From an uncultured Bacteriovorax sp. (lineage in GTDB: Bacteria; Bdellovibrionota; Bacteriovoracia; Bacteriovoracales; Bacteriovoracaceae): DNA of 64,000 bases. A program made the position numbers and the translations under genes. The notes under the pieces are model-generated. The model was not told where the DNA came from, did no database searches, and saw nothing but the letters and a program-made list of their open reading frames with translations. The stretch covers positions 248,001-312,000 of the forward strand of contig CAMLMH010000001.1 of the NCBI GenBank assembly GCA_946481315.1, given 5' to 3'. This document shows positions 52,796 to 61,644 of the stretch, in pieces (positions within the stretch are counted from its first letter, which is position 1; each line of letters begins with the position of its first letter).

Positions 52796-55342
52796 TTGGC
52801 CTTTGAAACGAAAAAAATCATTATGTCACCGGAGCAGAGTACTGCTTCTGTGGGTGCTTTTTTTCGCGATATGGGATGGGAAATATATACGGAAATCGAA
52901 GGTGAAGACTATCTCAAGTGTAGTTTTATCCTTGATGATTATTTACCCGAAATAACCAATTTTCCCAGAGTGAAAACTGATCCGGATTTGACCTTTGTTC
53001 CGGAGATTGAAAAAGATGTTCGCGGTTTCTTTGATGCAAAAAACCTGGACATAGCACAGGTGCAGAATCTGTTACATGCTCAGTTTGATCAAGGTCCAGG
53101 TTATGATTTCATAGAAAGATATTCTCAAAATCTCAAAAAAGTTTTCATGATAAAAATTCATGAATATCTCAATGTTGGTTATTTTATCGACTCTATGGTG
53201 ATCGAGGCCTATAAGAACAAATTCGACATAGATATTATACGCAGCTTTCTAAATGATTCTCTAATTGCCGCTTTGAAAGAAGTGGAATCGAACGAAGAGC
53301 AGAAGTTTATTGAAGTCAGTTATTCTTTTAACGACCAGGCCTTTGCAGTTCAAATTTCATATGAAAAGAAAAATTTCATCATGGAAGAAGCATATCTGCA
53401 AAAACCGGAAAAGGTTAAGGAACTTGTATCAAGAGTCAATTTTTACGATGTCAATTTTTTCAGTAAACGCCAGCGTCTCACACTCTCAGCACTGTGGTTC
53501 AAAGATCAAAAATTGAAAAAGTTTAAGTCATTCTTCCTGAATGAAACGACATCCAAGATCGTTGAATCACCGGCAGTTGAAATACAATCAGGTCTGGAAG
53601 AAAAAGAAAATGTCCTGTATAGCCCTAATGATCAGGCTAAAAAACTGGCCGTAGCTAGAAAAATTGCACTTTTTATCCGCAATTATCGTCGTAATGAAGA
53701 CAATGCTAAACCCACAGCTGCACTGGAGCTGGAAGATATTGAACGCTACATGGGGATTTATCCGAGACAGGATGCTCTAGTTGAGATTGACAGCGAACTT
53801 AAGCAATTCATCTTAAAGCTTGTGACAGACGAAGATCTGTATAATGGCATCAGTGATGTCGTTAAAAAAATAGCTGATACTGGTCTGGATGAGCAGACAG
53901 GAGAAATTAAAAAAATTCTTTCCGGAAAATCACTTGCTGACATCGAAGAAATGCTCATTATCAGTGGTAAAAAAGAAGATCTGGGCGGGGGATTTACCCG
54001 CATTAAGGGTCAAGCTGAAGAACAAGATACTCATAAACAGGTTATAGAAGGTGTAACTCAAGACCTGAGCAATAACGAAAAATGGGAACTTACCCGAAAT
54101 CAGTTAACCGAAAAAATCGATGAAGAAGTAACTCGAATAAAAGCTGAAGGCCGAAATGTCCTGCAGGATGATATTGTTAAAGTTGTTTCCAGACAGCTTG
54201 ATGCCAGCGAAGATGATGTCAAATTTATCGTTAGTGGAATTGTTGAAGAAGCTGTAGCGAAAGACGTAGTTAAAACAGAAGCAGTTCAGGCTGAGCTGGA
54301 GCCTAGAAAAGTTTCCGAGACAACTGTTGTCCAGTCAGCAGCGATAAATGAACTTCAGCCGGCCCTGAAAGAAAAACTCGAAGGCCAAATTGGCAGAATG
54401 AAAAAAGTCATGGAGCAGATGAAGCAAGAAATGCTCAAGCTTCGAGCCGAAAATGAAAATCGTAATCTGGAAGCATTTACCACCGACGTTAAGGATGCTG
54501 AACATCTAAAATTAAAAAATGCTCTCGCAAAAACGATGGGTGCACTTAAAGCGAAAGAAAAACTAATCGAAAAAATTCGTCATGATCATGAACTGGTTAT
54601 TCGGGAAAAAGACCGCAAACTTATGTTCCTGGAAGACAGAATTCACGAGATGAAGCAGGAGGTTGCAGACAGTCCTGAAAAAAATCTGGTCAATACTATC
54701 AATCATCTGAAAGCAGAAAAAGAAAGTCTCGAATCCAAGCTGGAGCTCGCCAATAAGAAGATTAATATTATGAGCGAGAACATGGATAACAAGGATGATG
54801 ATGCTCAAATTAAAAAAGATAAAGAGGTTGTAACATTAAAGGCCAGCATCAGAATGGCCCAGACGTTAATTGAACGTTTTAAAATGGAAAAGATTGAACT
54901 GGAAGCAAAGCTGGATACTGAAAGAGCGCTGGCCCGTAAATATAAAGAAGAAATCGACCAAAAAGTAAAACCTACATTGAGCAACCACGCCGAAGCGGAC
55001 CTGGAAAAAGAACTACAGACTCTGAGTCAGGAAAAGAAGTCTCTCGAAGACAAAAACAGACTGCAAAGCATGGAATTGAAAAAGCTGGAACAAAAGCTCA
55101 AGTTTACGACTTCTCAGCTTGAGGCTCAGTTACGTAAAAAAGGCCCTCAAGCTGCTGCTAAGTCGAATGAGGCCTATATTAAACAGCTGGAAACCGCCAG
55201 CCAGCGCATAGCTGAAGCCACCAACGAACTTAGCGAAAAACGAAAAGAAATCATCAAACTTAAACAAGAAAACAATGTTCTTTCCGGAAAGCTGTCCGAT
55301 CTGGAAAGAAAGATATCTTCCAGCGATAAAAAAGCCGCATAA
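52796..55342 (+). CDS. large coiled-coil protein, function unknown
   Basis: An 848-residue cytoplasmic protein with TTG start and GAGGAGA RBS. Residues 1-500 are globular and acidic (RDMGWEIYTEIEGEDY onward) and contain a repeated IKAEGRNVLQDDIV-type helix; 505-845 are long heptad coiled coil (KMKQEMLKLRAENENR, ELQTLSQEKKSLEDKNR). No enzymatic motif or known family is visible. It is cotranscribed with the degenerate HD-GYP gene, so a structural or polar scaffold linked to c-di-GMP signalling is possible. The next gene is tRNA-Leu. Confidence 0.78.
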   Translation: MAFETKKIIMSPEQSTASVGAFFRDMGWEIYTEIEGEDYLKCSFILDDYLPEITNFPRVKTDPDLTFVPEIEKDVRGFFDAKNLDIAQVQNLLHAQFDQGPGYDFIERYSQNLKKVFMIKIHEYLNVGYFIDSMVIEAYKNKFDIDIIRSFLNDSLIAALKEVESNEEQKFIEVSYSFNDQAFAVQISYEKKNFIMEEAYLQKPEKVKELVSRVNFYDVNFFSKRQRLTLSALWFKDQKLKKFKSFFLNETTSKIVESPAVEIQSGLEEKENVLYSPNDQAKKLAVARKIALFIRNYRRNEDNAKPTAALELEDIERYMGIYPRQDALVEIDSELKQFILKLVTDEDLYNGISDVVKKIADTGLDEQTGEIKKILSGKSLADIEEMLIISGKKEDLGGGFTRIKGQAEEQDTHKQVIEGVTQDLSNNEKWELTRNQLTEKIDEEVTRIKAEGRNVLQDDIVKVVSRQLDASEDDVKFIVSGIVEEAVAKDVVKTEAVQAELEPRKVSETTVVQSAAINELQPALKEKLEGQIGRMKKVMEQMKQEMLKLRAENENRNLEAFTTDVKDAEHLKLKNALAKTMGALKAKEKLIEKIRHDHELVIREKDRKLMFLEDRIHEMKQEVADSPEKNLVNTINHLKAEKESLESKLELANKKINIMSENMDNKDDDAQIKKDKEVVTLKASIRMAQTLIERFKMEKIELEAKLDTERALARKYKEEIDQKVKPTLSNHAEADLEKELQTLSQEKKSLEDKNRLQSMELKKLEQKLKFTTSQLEAQLRKKGPQAAAKSNEAYIKQLETASQRIAEATNELSEKRKEIIKLKQENNVLSGKLSDLERKISSSDKKAA

Positions 55343-55401
55343 TTTTCAATTTTCTCTTGTCAATTGTCATTGATTTGAGTAAAAATAGGGTTCTCTAAAA
55401 C

Positions 55402-55484
55402 GCCCTGCTGGTGAAATTGGCAGACACGCTAGACTTAGGATCTAGTGCGCAAGCGTGGGGGTTCAAGTCCCTCGCAGGGCACCA
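55402..55484 (+). tRNA. tRNA-Leu (anticodon UAG)
   Basis: Acceptor GCCCTGC (55402-55408) pairs with GCAGGGC (55474-55480), discriminator A, and CCA is encoded. The anticodon stem CTAGA/TCTAG holds loop CTTAGGA (anticodon TAG). A long variable arm (TGCGCAAGCGTG) and T-loop TTCAAGT mark a leucine tRNA. It lies about 60 bp after the coiled-coil gene, in the same orientation. Confidence 0.97.
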
Positions 55485-55546
55485 TCTCTCTTCTTACATA
55501 TAATCACTATCCCATTTTTTTTGATCTAATTGCCAATAATTTAAGC

Positions 55547-55568
55547 TGTCCCGATCCGTCCTCGGACA
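55547..55568 (+). promoter_or_regulatory. candidate operator site 1 (TGTCCCGA-type palindrome)
   Basis: TGTCCCGA (55547-55554), 7-nt spacer, TCGGACA (55562-55568; one G fewer than a perfect arm). Located 84 nt upstream of the GH99-like gene. Three further copies occur at 57041, 60850 and 60974. Interpretation as a regulator-binding site is inferred. Confidence 0.4.
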
Positions 55569-55651
55569 CAACAAGCACTTAAAAGTTGTATTTAATCTTC
55601 CGCCTTTTCCAAACACTCCTATAATTATTAGAGAAAAGTGGGAGATCTTTC

Positions 55652-57001
55652 ATGAAATACATATTTTTACTTCTGAGTTTATTTAGCATGCAATCTCATC
55701 TTCAGGCAGCCGAGACCTGCCCGAAAGACTGGGTTTGTCCGGCACAGCCAATTTATACTTCTACTATCGGGACCTGGTATCATCATTACTGGACTAAGCC
55801 TGATTCACCTACGAGTCACTGGAAAGAATGGACAAGATATAAGCCTCTTCAAGGATATTATTCCACCGGGGATGCGCATACGGCCTCTGCTCATATTGTG
55901 GCGATGAAAAGTGCTGGTGTAGATTTTTTAATTTTCGATCATACCAATGGAATAGGTAACGATGCCGGAACTATTGAACAGAATGCTCGCGCGTTCGCGG
56001 CCACGAATTCAAAATTAGCAGCAAATGTTCGTCTAAAAATATCAGTCGCCATTGGTTACGGGCTCTGGGGGGCAAAATCTTTGGAGGCGCAAAAACAAGA
56101 AGCTGACCATATCTATAATCATTACATTAATGATCCAAACTATCTCAAAATCGACGGCAAACCTCTGCTCGTTGTTTACAATTCGATTGAATCAGAAAGA
56201 ACCTGTTTTGCCTGTAGCTGGAGCGATCCTCGATTCACCATTCGCAGGGCCGGAGGAATGATTGATGGTTCAAATCCCGATCTAAAAAAGTATTCTTCAG
56301 AAGGACTTTGGGGTTGGGTAATGAAAAACCCACTCATCCCAAGTCCAGAGGCAATCACCGTTATGCCGGGATGGGATACAAATCATCTTGGAAGAGGAAC
56401 AACTCCCATTGAACGGATGAATGGTGATCACTATATGAAACAGTGGTTATTTGCGATTAAAAATAATCCTCGACACATCATCGTTGCCTCCTGGAATGAC
56501 TGGGGAGAAGAAACATCCATAGAGCCTGCCATCAGTGCAGGCGGTCCGAAATGGGTTGATTCATACGGAACGGAAGTTCCTGACTATTATTTGCAGATCA
56601 CATCGGCTTATGGAAATTTGAGAAAAGGATTAATGCCTAACTATTTCTACAAAGACGAAGACGATGCAACGGTCTTCACGGTGAGTAACGGTAAACTTAT
56701 TCCTCAAGGATCAATGCCCAGAGGAAAAGCTGTTGTCGTATTACCGAGTGGAACAATAAAAAAATTGCAAACACCTGATAGGGAAGTCACTACACCTAAT
56801 CCGCATGCTAATGAAAAAATAACGGCAGGATTATTTAAAGTTGGTGTTACTATCGCTTATTCAAATGGAACGAGCTATTGCGTTTTTGATAACATGAATA
56901 ATTTTACGAAACTTACTGGAAGAAAAAATGCCGATGGAATCCCGAATTTTCCCAATCTGCCTAGGGGTATGAAAAACGACGGCATCTGCATAGGCAGATA
57001 G
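55652..57001 (+). CDS. secreted GH99-like glycoside hydrolase
   Basis: A 449-residue exported enzyme-like protein (signal peptide ending HLQAAE) resembling the GH99/endo-alpha-mannosidase-like and WbsX group. Seen: WYHHYWTKPDSPTSHW, GYYSTGDAHTASAHI, GVDFLIFDHTNG, YLKIDGKPLLVVYN and IIVASWNDWGEETSIEPA (about 275-292), with catalytic acidic residues probably in the last. The ~110-residue C-terminal tail is not recognised. Substrate unknown. RBS GGGAGA is good. A TGTCCCGA-type palindrome lies upstream, and the regulator gene follows. Confidence 0.82.
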   Translation: MKYIFLLLSLFSMQSHLQAAETCPKDWVCPAQPIYTSTIGTWYHHYWTKPDSPTSHWKEWTRYKPLQGYYSTGDAHTASAHIVAMKSAGVDFLIFDHTNGIGNDAGTIEQNARAFAATNSKLAANVRLKISVAIGYGLWGAKSLEAQKQEADHIYNHYINDPNYLKIDGKPLLVVYNSIESERTCFACSWSDPRFTIRRAGGMIDGSNPDLKKYSSEGLWGWVMKNPLIPSPEAITVMPGWDTNHLGRGTTPIERMNGDHYMKQWLFAIKNNPRHIIVASWNDWGEETSIEPAISAGGPKWVDSYGTEVPDYYLQITSAYGNLRKGLMPNYFYKDEDDATVFTVSNGKLIPQGSMPRGKAVVVLPSGTIKKLQTPDREVTTPNPHANEKITAGLFKVGVTIAYSNGTSYCVFDNMNNFTKLTGRKNADGIPNFPNLPRGMKNDGICIGR

Positions 57002-57040
57002 AAAAACCTCCTTGACGCCATGTTTCGCCAGACTCACACC

Positions 57041-57063
57041 TGTCCCGAACTCGCGTCGGGACA
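57041..57063 (+). promoter_or_regulatory. candidate operator site 2 (TGTCCCGA-type palindrome)
   Basis: TGTCCCGA (57041-57048), spacer ACTCGCG, TCGGGACA (57056-57063), extended by CC/GG to a 10-bp perfect inverted repeat. It lies 80 nt upstream of the TIGR02147 regulator gene. No T-run follows, so a terminator is unlikely. A TATTCT (57078-57083) nearby could be a -10 box. Confidence 0.5.
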
Positions 57064-57143
57064 GGAATTAAGTCGTTTATTCTAGGACTAAATAATTATC
57101 TGGGTTACTCTTAATTATTGATAATTTTTATCCCAAAAAAACG

Positions 57144-57881
57144 ATGACAGGTTTAACAGCTCAGCAATTACTATCCAGTGAATTCGAAAAACGTAAGAAT
57201 AAGAATCCCGCTTATTCACTAAGAGCATTTTCCAGAGACTTAGGAATCAGTAAGACCTCCCTGGGTGACGTCATAAATGGCCATCGAAGACTCTCACTTC
57301 AAAATTTGATTGTTTTGGGAAACAAACTGTCTTTAACTGAAGGACAAATGGCTGCTTTGAAAGAAGAATCTTTCAGTGAACCCCAACGGGAACTGCTCGG
57401 AGGCGATGAATTGAGTCTGGTAGAAGACTGGCATTACCTTGCGATCCTAAATCTGGCCAAGTTAAAAAACGCTCACTATTGTGCTGAATGGATTAGTGAA
57501 AGGTTAGGTATATCTCACCAGGTGGCAAGTTCGGCTCTTGAAGAACTTCAGGCAAGGGGCCACATTGAAAATCGTGATGGAACATTGATAAGAAAAACTA
57601 AACCTTTAACCACAACAACGAATATTCCCTCAGCTTCTATTGTGGAACATCATCGTCAGAGCATAGAGAAGGCCTTGATTGCGCTTGAAGACGTTAGTGT
57701 CGAGTTCAGAGATTTTACCGCCGTTACTTACGCAATTGATCTTAAAAAGATTGATGAGGCTAAAGAGTGCATCCTGAGTTTTCACCGTAAATTAGGAAAA
57801 CTTCTTGAATCCGACGAAGCTAATGAAGTTTATAGACTTAATATTCAATTTTTCCCGCTGACCAAAATAACCCAGAATTAA
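57144..57881 (+). CDS. TIGR02147/DUF4423-family regulator
   Basis: A 245-residue cytoplasmic protein of the TIGR02147 type, which is expanded in Bdellovibrionota and Fibrobacteres. The N-terminal ~60 residues contain a helix-turn-helix (SLRAFSRDLGISKTSLGDVI), the middle a second winged-helix-like part (WISERLGISHQVASSALEEL), and the end VYRLNIQFFPLTK is the family signature. It is probably a transcription regulator; the family is poorly characterised. It carries a strong palindrome upstream and lies 6 nt before the zinc protease gene. The ATG has no clear RBS. Confidence 0.82.
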   Translation: MTGLTAQQLLSSEFEKRKNKNPAYSLRAFSRDLGISKTSLGDVINGHRRLSLQNLIVLGNKLSLTEGQMAALKEESFSEPQRELLGGDELSLVEDWHYLAILNLAKLKNAHYCAEWISERLGISHQVASSALEELQARGHIENRDGTLIRKTKPLTTTTNIPSASIVEHHRQSIEKALIALEDVSVEFRDFTAVTYAIDLKKIDEAKECILSFHRKLGKLLESDEANEVYRLNIQFFPLTKITQN

Positions 57882-57887
57882 CGACAT

Positions 57888-58826
57888 ATGAATAAGCTAA
57901 TTTTACTTTGTTGCCTATTATTTTCCTCAAACCTCATGGCAAAAGGCGGAGATGAAGTCCGCAATGGCGGGGGACTTGCCGAACAATACCTGGCCTTTGC
58001 CCTTGAAAATCTTTCTGTTTCAATTGACCTTTGTCTGGCCAAAGAAAGTTGCGGCAAATCTTCTGAAGGCAGAGCAATTTTAAAACAAATCAAAGAAAAT
58101 TTACCTCAGGAGTTGAAGGCCAATATTATTAAGTTTGAATCCGAATCAAAAAACCCAGGCTTTTTTGTTATTGATGGTGTAGTGAAAATGGCCATAACTG
58201 GCAATAAAGTAGGGGACCCTGTTTATTATAATCTTGATCTCCTCTACCAAGATAATGAATTAAGAATGAGTTTCGGACAGGCGACGCAATCGTTAATCCA
58301 TGAACTCGCACATCATCTAGGTCATCATGATCACAATTTTTTAGAATTGCTTGGAGCCGAGGTACGGTCTTTTATCGAAGGCAATGTCAACGACGTCCCC
58401 TTCCTTCCACACTTACAATCCTCCGGGTTTTCTGCAGTTGGAACTGAAATCAGATCGTTTTTTGACAGCGGATCTTTATTATTGCTTTTTAGCGATAAGA
58501 TCATTGATCTATCCAACCACTTTTACCCTCTGCTGATGAATTGTGATAAAGTTTTTGGTGAAATAGACCCATTGGCTTCATCAGCTGTGCAATTTTTTAA
58601 TTTGCATTGGGAACATAATTTTGAAGGAGCATCTCTTAAAGGTGAACGGACGCTTGCCGGTAATGTTATTCTTTATTGCAAACACAAGCATCGAAAAGAA
58701 TATAGGAAAGTGTATAAATTCGAGATTGGAGTTACCTCCAATTATTCAAATAAATTTTTCTACATAAGACATCGTATGAAACTGGATCCTTACTATCTGT
58801 TTACACTAACAAACATGATCCATTAA
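57888..58826 (+). CDS. secreted zinc metalloprotease-like protein
   Basis: A 312-residue exported protein (signal peptide ending NLMA) starting GGDEVRNGGGLAEQYL, a beginning I associate with several secreted Bdellovibrio-group proteins. LIHELAHHLGHHDH gives HExxHxxGxxD (His138, Glu139, His142, Asp148), a metzincin/astacin-like zinc pattern with Asp as third ligand. Four cysteines are in the remaining sequence. Its substrate is unknown. It is cotranscribed with the regulator gene, 6 nt downstream, so the regulator probably controls it. Confidence 0.75.
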   Translation: MNKLILLCCLLFSSNLMAKGGDEVRNGGGLAEQYLAFALENLSVSIDLCLAKESCGKSSEGRAILKQIKENLPQELKANIIKFESESKNPGFFVIDGVVKMAITGNKVGDPVYYNLDLLYQDNELRMSFGQATQSLIHELAHHLGHHDHNFLELLGAEVRSFIEGNVNDVPFLPHLQSSGFSAVGTEIRSFFDSGSLLLLFSDKIIDLSNHFYPLLMNCDKVFGEIDPLASSAVQFFNLHWEHNFEGASLKGERTLAGNVILYCKHKHRKEYRKVYKFEIGVTSNYSNKFFYIRHRMKLDPYYLFTLTNMIH

Positions 58827-58843
58827 TTTTTTGCTGAAATAAA

Positions 58844-58872
58844 AAAGGCATGGTGAATGACCATGCCTTTTC
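58844..58872. terminator. bidirectional terminator
   Basis: AAAAGGCATGGT / ACCATGCCTTTT, 12-bp perfect stem with GAATG loop, between the convergent zinc-protease and alpha/beta-hydrolase genes. Both sides carry the A/T runs. Confidence 0.92.
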
Positions 58873-58897
58873 GCTTTCATTATTTCGATCCGGTTTT

Positions 58898-60742
58898 TTA
58901 AATTTCATCAGGTCCAAGTTTAAGCAATCTTCTCACGTCTTTATAAGAATATTCATGTCCAATATCCTGATGAACGATTCGTTCTTTAGATTTAGCAGCT
59001 ATGGACTCATACCATTCTTTATTTGAAGCAAGAATCCAGTGACCGAATCCATCAGTAACTTCTTTTTGTCCCATAATAACGTGGATTCTGGTGTTAGGAT
59101 ATTCGTTCTTAAGACCTTTTCCTAAAAGGGATAAACGGTCAGGAGTTTGATTTTCACAGACTTTTTTTGCAGGATCTTTAAAGGCCCAGCGAGAGAGAAA
59201 ATCTTCGATAATACTAACCTGATTTGCGTTGCTTAGATAAAAATTTGATTGAGAGCTTCTGTCACAAGCAGTAGTCAAATTAGGTAAGAAGGGACCAGCA
59301 TGGAGAACAGCTCTATCAAAATAAATATCGGCATTAAATCGGGACATTGCCGAAGAAATCATCATGGTACCGTTACTTCCACCCGTATAATTTAAAAAAT
59401 TACCATGAAATATATTTTCTTTGATTCCCAACTCTAAAATGGCCATAAAAACTTGAGCGAGTGATTCATAACCCCCACCGTGTGACCAGTACCCACTGGA
59501 GATAGGGTTTACAGTATCTTTGTCCAGCATTAGTAAATAGACAAAACGTACATTGTCCTCTTGATCCAGCTGATCGACTTCTGCTTTGAATTTTGGATCC
59601 TGAACAACACTTTCATCAGTACCAGTTCCTCCAACGCCATAAAAAACAGTCCCTCTTGATTTTTTTAAAGGGCGGTTCCATTTTAAGAAAATATTATAGC
59701 TCTTGCCTTCCAAAGTGGTGATTGTAGTCTTCAGACATTTCCAACCCTGGAGTGGGGCTGAGCAATCGGGAGTATTTTTATCTGCAGCAAAAATATCTTT
59801 ATTACTTTTATTGATGGTCGATGAAAGAGCGGATGTGTCCAAAGCAATTTTGGGGAAAGCGATAGTTTTATCAAGACCAGATATGATCGTCTTAATTTTT
59901 TCCGCATTTTCATTAAGCGTAGAGTAAGATTTTTTTAAAACCTTTAGTTCGTTACATCTTCCTTTAAATGAACTGCGAATAGTAGAAGAACAATCGATAC
60001 TTGCCGATTCAAAGTCACCGCTTGCCAGAGAAAGGGACAAGGACTCTTTGACAATTTGAGCTTTAGAAATAATAGTTGCCATATCTTTTTGAATTGAACT
60101 CAGCATAACAAGTAAACCTTTAACCTGGTCTGCTGTCCCTGTCGTTGGAGGTTCAATTGGTTTACCAGTTGCTGGATCTATTTTGTTGAGGACATATCCT
60201 CTATATTCAGTTTGTGCATTGTCTACAACATTGTTTTTTTCAACAATTCCCTGCGGAGTCCAGGCATGGGTTCTTAGCCACTCAGTTGCATTTGTACCAT
60301 AAGGTAGTTTTATTTCTCCTGTATACAGCATTCTGGAGAGTACAGGGTCAGTATTAAATCCTTCTGCTGCTAATAATGCTTTTGGATTCTCTGTGTAGTA
60401 TTTGGCTATATGGGGAGGCATGTCTTCAACGCGGCTTCTTATTAATGTACTTCCATCCGTTGGATAGGAAGTTAGCTCCCCTTTATGGATCCTTTCGTAA
60501 TCTTCAGCATATTGAGGGTTATTTTTTAAGAACAAATAGCGCCCGTACGCACTTTCCGGATCAGAGTTTCTAAGTCCCAGGATAAGATAATCCGGAACTT
60601 TATAATTAGAGTGGAATTTAGCTTTGCTTTTAAAGTTTTTCTCCCATTTTTGAAATGTCTCAAAGGATTCTAGCTGCGGGATATCCCCCGAGAAGGCATT
60701 AAACATTGTACCCAGTAGGATAAACATTATACTCATTTTCAA
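58898..60742 (-). CDS. secreted alpha/beta-hydrolase-like protein
   Basis: A 614-residue exported protein. The TTG at 60742 has GAGG 7 nt upstream and gives MKMSIMFILLGTMFNAFSGD as signal peptide. The first ~280 residues are helical and unfamiliar, with cysteine pairs; the last ~300 look like an alpha/beta hydrolase: FYGVGGTGTDE, a nucleophile elbow in NYTGGSNGTMM (near residue 453, G-x-S-x-G) and a catalytic-histidine candidate in QDIGHEYSY. The acid residue is not clear. An esterase or peptidase role is inferred. Two TGTCCCGA-type palindromes lie upstream. Confidence 0.7.
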   Translation of the reverse strand: MKMSIMFILLGTMFNAFSGDIPQLESFETFQKWEKNFKSKAKFHSNYKVPDYLILGLRNSDPESAYGRYLFLKNNPQYAEDYERIHKGELTSYPTDGSTLIRSRVEDMPPHIAKYYTENPKALLAAEGFNTDPVLSRMLYTGEIKLPYGTNATEWLRTHAWTPQGIVEKNNVVDNAQTEYRGYVLNKIDPATGKPIEPPTTGTADQVKGLLVMLSSIQKDMATIISKAQIVKESLSLSLASGDFESASIDCSSTIRSSFKGRCNELKVLKKSYSTLNENAEKIKTIISGLDKTIAFPKIALDTSALSSTINKSNKDIFAADKNTPDCSAPLQGWKCLKTTITTLEGKSYNIFLKWNRPLKKSRGTVFYGVGGTGTDESVVQDPKFKAEVDQLDQEDNVRFVYLLMLDKDTVNPISSGYWSHGGGYESLAQVFMAILELGIKENIFHGNFLNYTGGSNGTMMISSAMSRFNADIYFDRAVLHAGPFLPNLTTACDRSSQSNFYLSNANQVSIIEDFLSRWAFKDPAKKVCENQTPDRLSLLGKGLKNEYPNTRIHVIMGQKEVTDGFGHWILASNKEWYESIAAKSKERIVHQDIGHEYSYKDVRRLLKLGPDEI

Positions 60743-60849
60743 AATTAACCTCGCTGTTATGTATCCTGATGTTCAGCTTATGATGGAAAACTAAACGTCT
60801 TTTGTATTCTAACACTGAAGGCGCAAAATACTTTTGTTGGGTTTGAAAT

Positions 60850-60873
60850 TGTCCCGATTAGTTGACTGGGACA
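60850..60873 (+). promoter_or_regulatory. candidate operator site 3 (TGTCCCGA-type palindrome)
   Basis: TGTCCCGA (60850-60857) and CTGGGACA (60866-60873). TGTCCC and GGGACA are 12 nt apart, compared with 11 nt at sites 1 and 2. It lies about 108 nt upstream of the hydrolase start on the minus strand. TTATTCTGG follows, as TTATTCTAG does at site 2. Confidence 0.4.
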
Positions 60874-60973
60874 AGTTTAAGCGAAGTAATCACTTATTCT
60901 GGTTAATAAGTCTGAATTATTTGACTGCCTTAAAATGATGGCAAAAAAGAGCTATTTTAGAGCTAAGGCTGGA

Positions 60974-61005
60974 TGTCCCGGATTATCAAATGGATAGGTC
61001 GGGAC
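60974..61005 (+). promoter_or_regulatory. candidate operator site 4 (spread TGTCCCG palindrome)
   Basis: TGTCCCG (60974-60980) and GTCGGGAC (60998-61005), with TGTCCC and GGGAC 21 nt apart, about one helical turn more than in the other copies. Upstream of the 61212 operon by about 210 nt. Confidence 0.3.
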
Positions 61006-61211
61006 GAAGAACAATTATCATTCCTAACAAACTGAATTCATTCTTCCGATATAAAAGTGAAAACATTTTGAGGCAGCCAATTTTTACTAATTCAAAGTTA
61101 GCTTTGAATGTAAACGAATACTTGCTGCAATAAATTTAGGTTAAAATTTTTTCAAGCTATTTTCAGTATAAAATTTTTAAAGCGAACAAAAACATTTGGA
61201 AGGGATTAAAG

Positions 61212-61610
61212 ATGAAATCTAAAAAAACTAATTCACCATACATAATGACCTTACTTTGTCTTTTTCTCTCTGTTCCTGTTTATGCTGAAAAACAGGGCGA
61301 AGATGGACTAGGCTCAACTCCGGGTGGAAAGGCAGTGGAAGCTGTCTTAAAAGATCCTAAGAAAAGTCCAGAGAACGTAAACTTCAATACAGGTGCGCTA
61401 GAATCCCAATATGCGAAGACACCAGGATTTAAAAGTGATTCTGCCGACCAGGAAGCAAGAGATCAGGTTGTGCAAGAAAACGATAAACGTTTTTTAGAAC
61501 AGACTACAGATCGTATAGGTGCACTTTACAAGTGCAATAAACTTGCTGATGTTGCGGCTTCAAAGGAATGTCGCAAGCAAGAATTTTCCCGAAAAAATAA
61601 AAAACAGTAA
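61212..61610 (+). CDS. small secreted protein, function unknown
   Basis: A 132-residue exported protein with a signal peptide ending VPVYAEK and a hydrophilic, helical mature part rich in Lys/Glu/Ser. Two cysteines lie near the end (YKCNK, KECRK). A strong RBS (GGAAGGG, 61198-61204) precedes the ATG. It is the first of three adjacent secreted-protein genes on this strand. No family recognised. Confidence 0.7.
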   Translation: MKSKKTNSPYIMTLLCLFLSVPVYAEKQGEDGLGSTPGGKAVEAVLKDPKKSPENVNFNTGALESQYAKTPGFKSDSADQEARDQVVQENDKRFLEQTTDRIGALYKCNKLADVAASKECRKQEFSRKNKKQ

Positions 61611-61644
61611 TTAATAATACGAACCTTAACCAGAGTGATATTTT

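Larger units (their letters stand above)
60743..61211. other. 469-bp divergent intergenic region with three inverted repeats
   Basis: It separates the divergent hydrolase gene and the secreted-protein run and holds two TGTCCCGA-type palindromes (60850-60873 and 60974-61005, the latter with a ~10-nt wider gap) and ATTCAAAG-TTAG-CTTTGAAT (61090-61109). The region is AT-rich with no reading frame I trust. It is probably the control region for both directions. Confidence 0.5.

Noticed and set aside
57041..57065. Terminator of the GH99-like gene
   Set aside because: Strong stem but no T-run after it, and the same palindrome recurs upstream of other genes.
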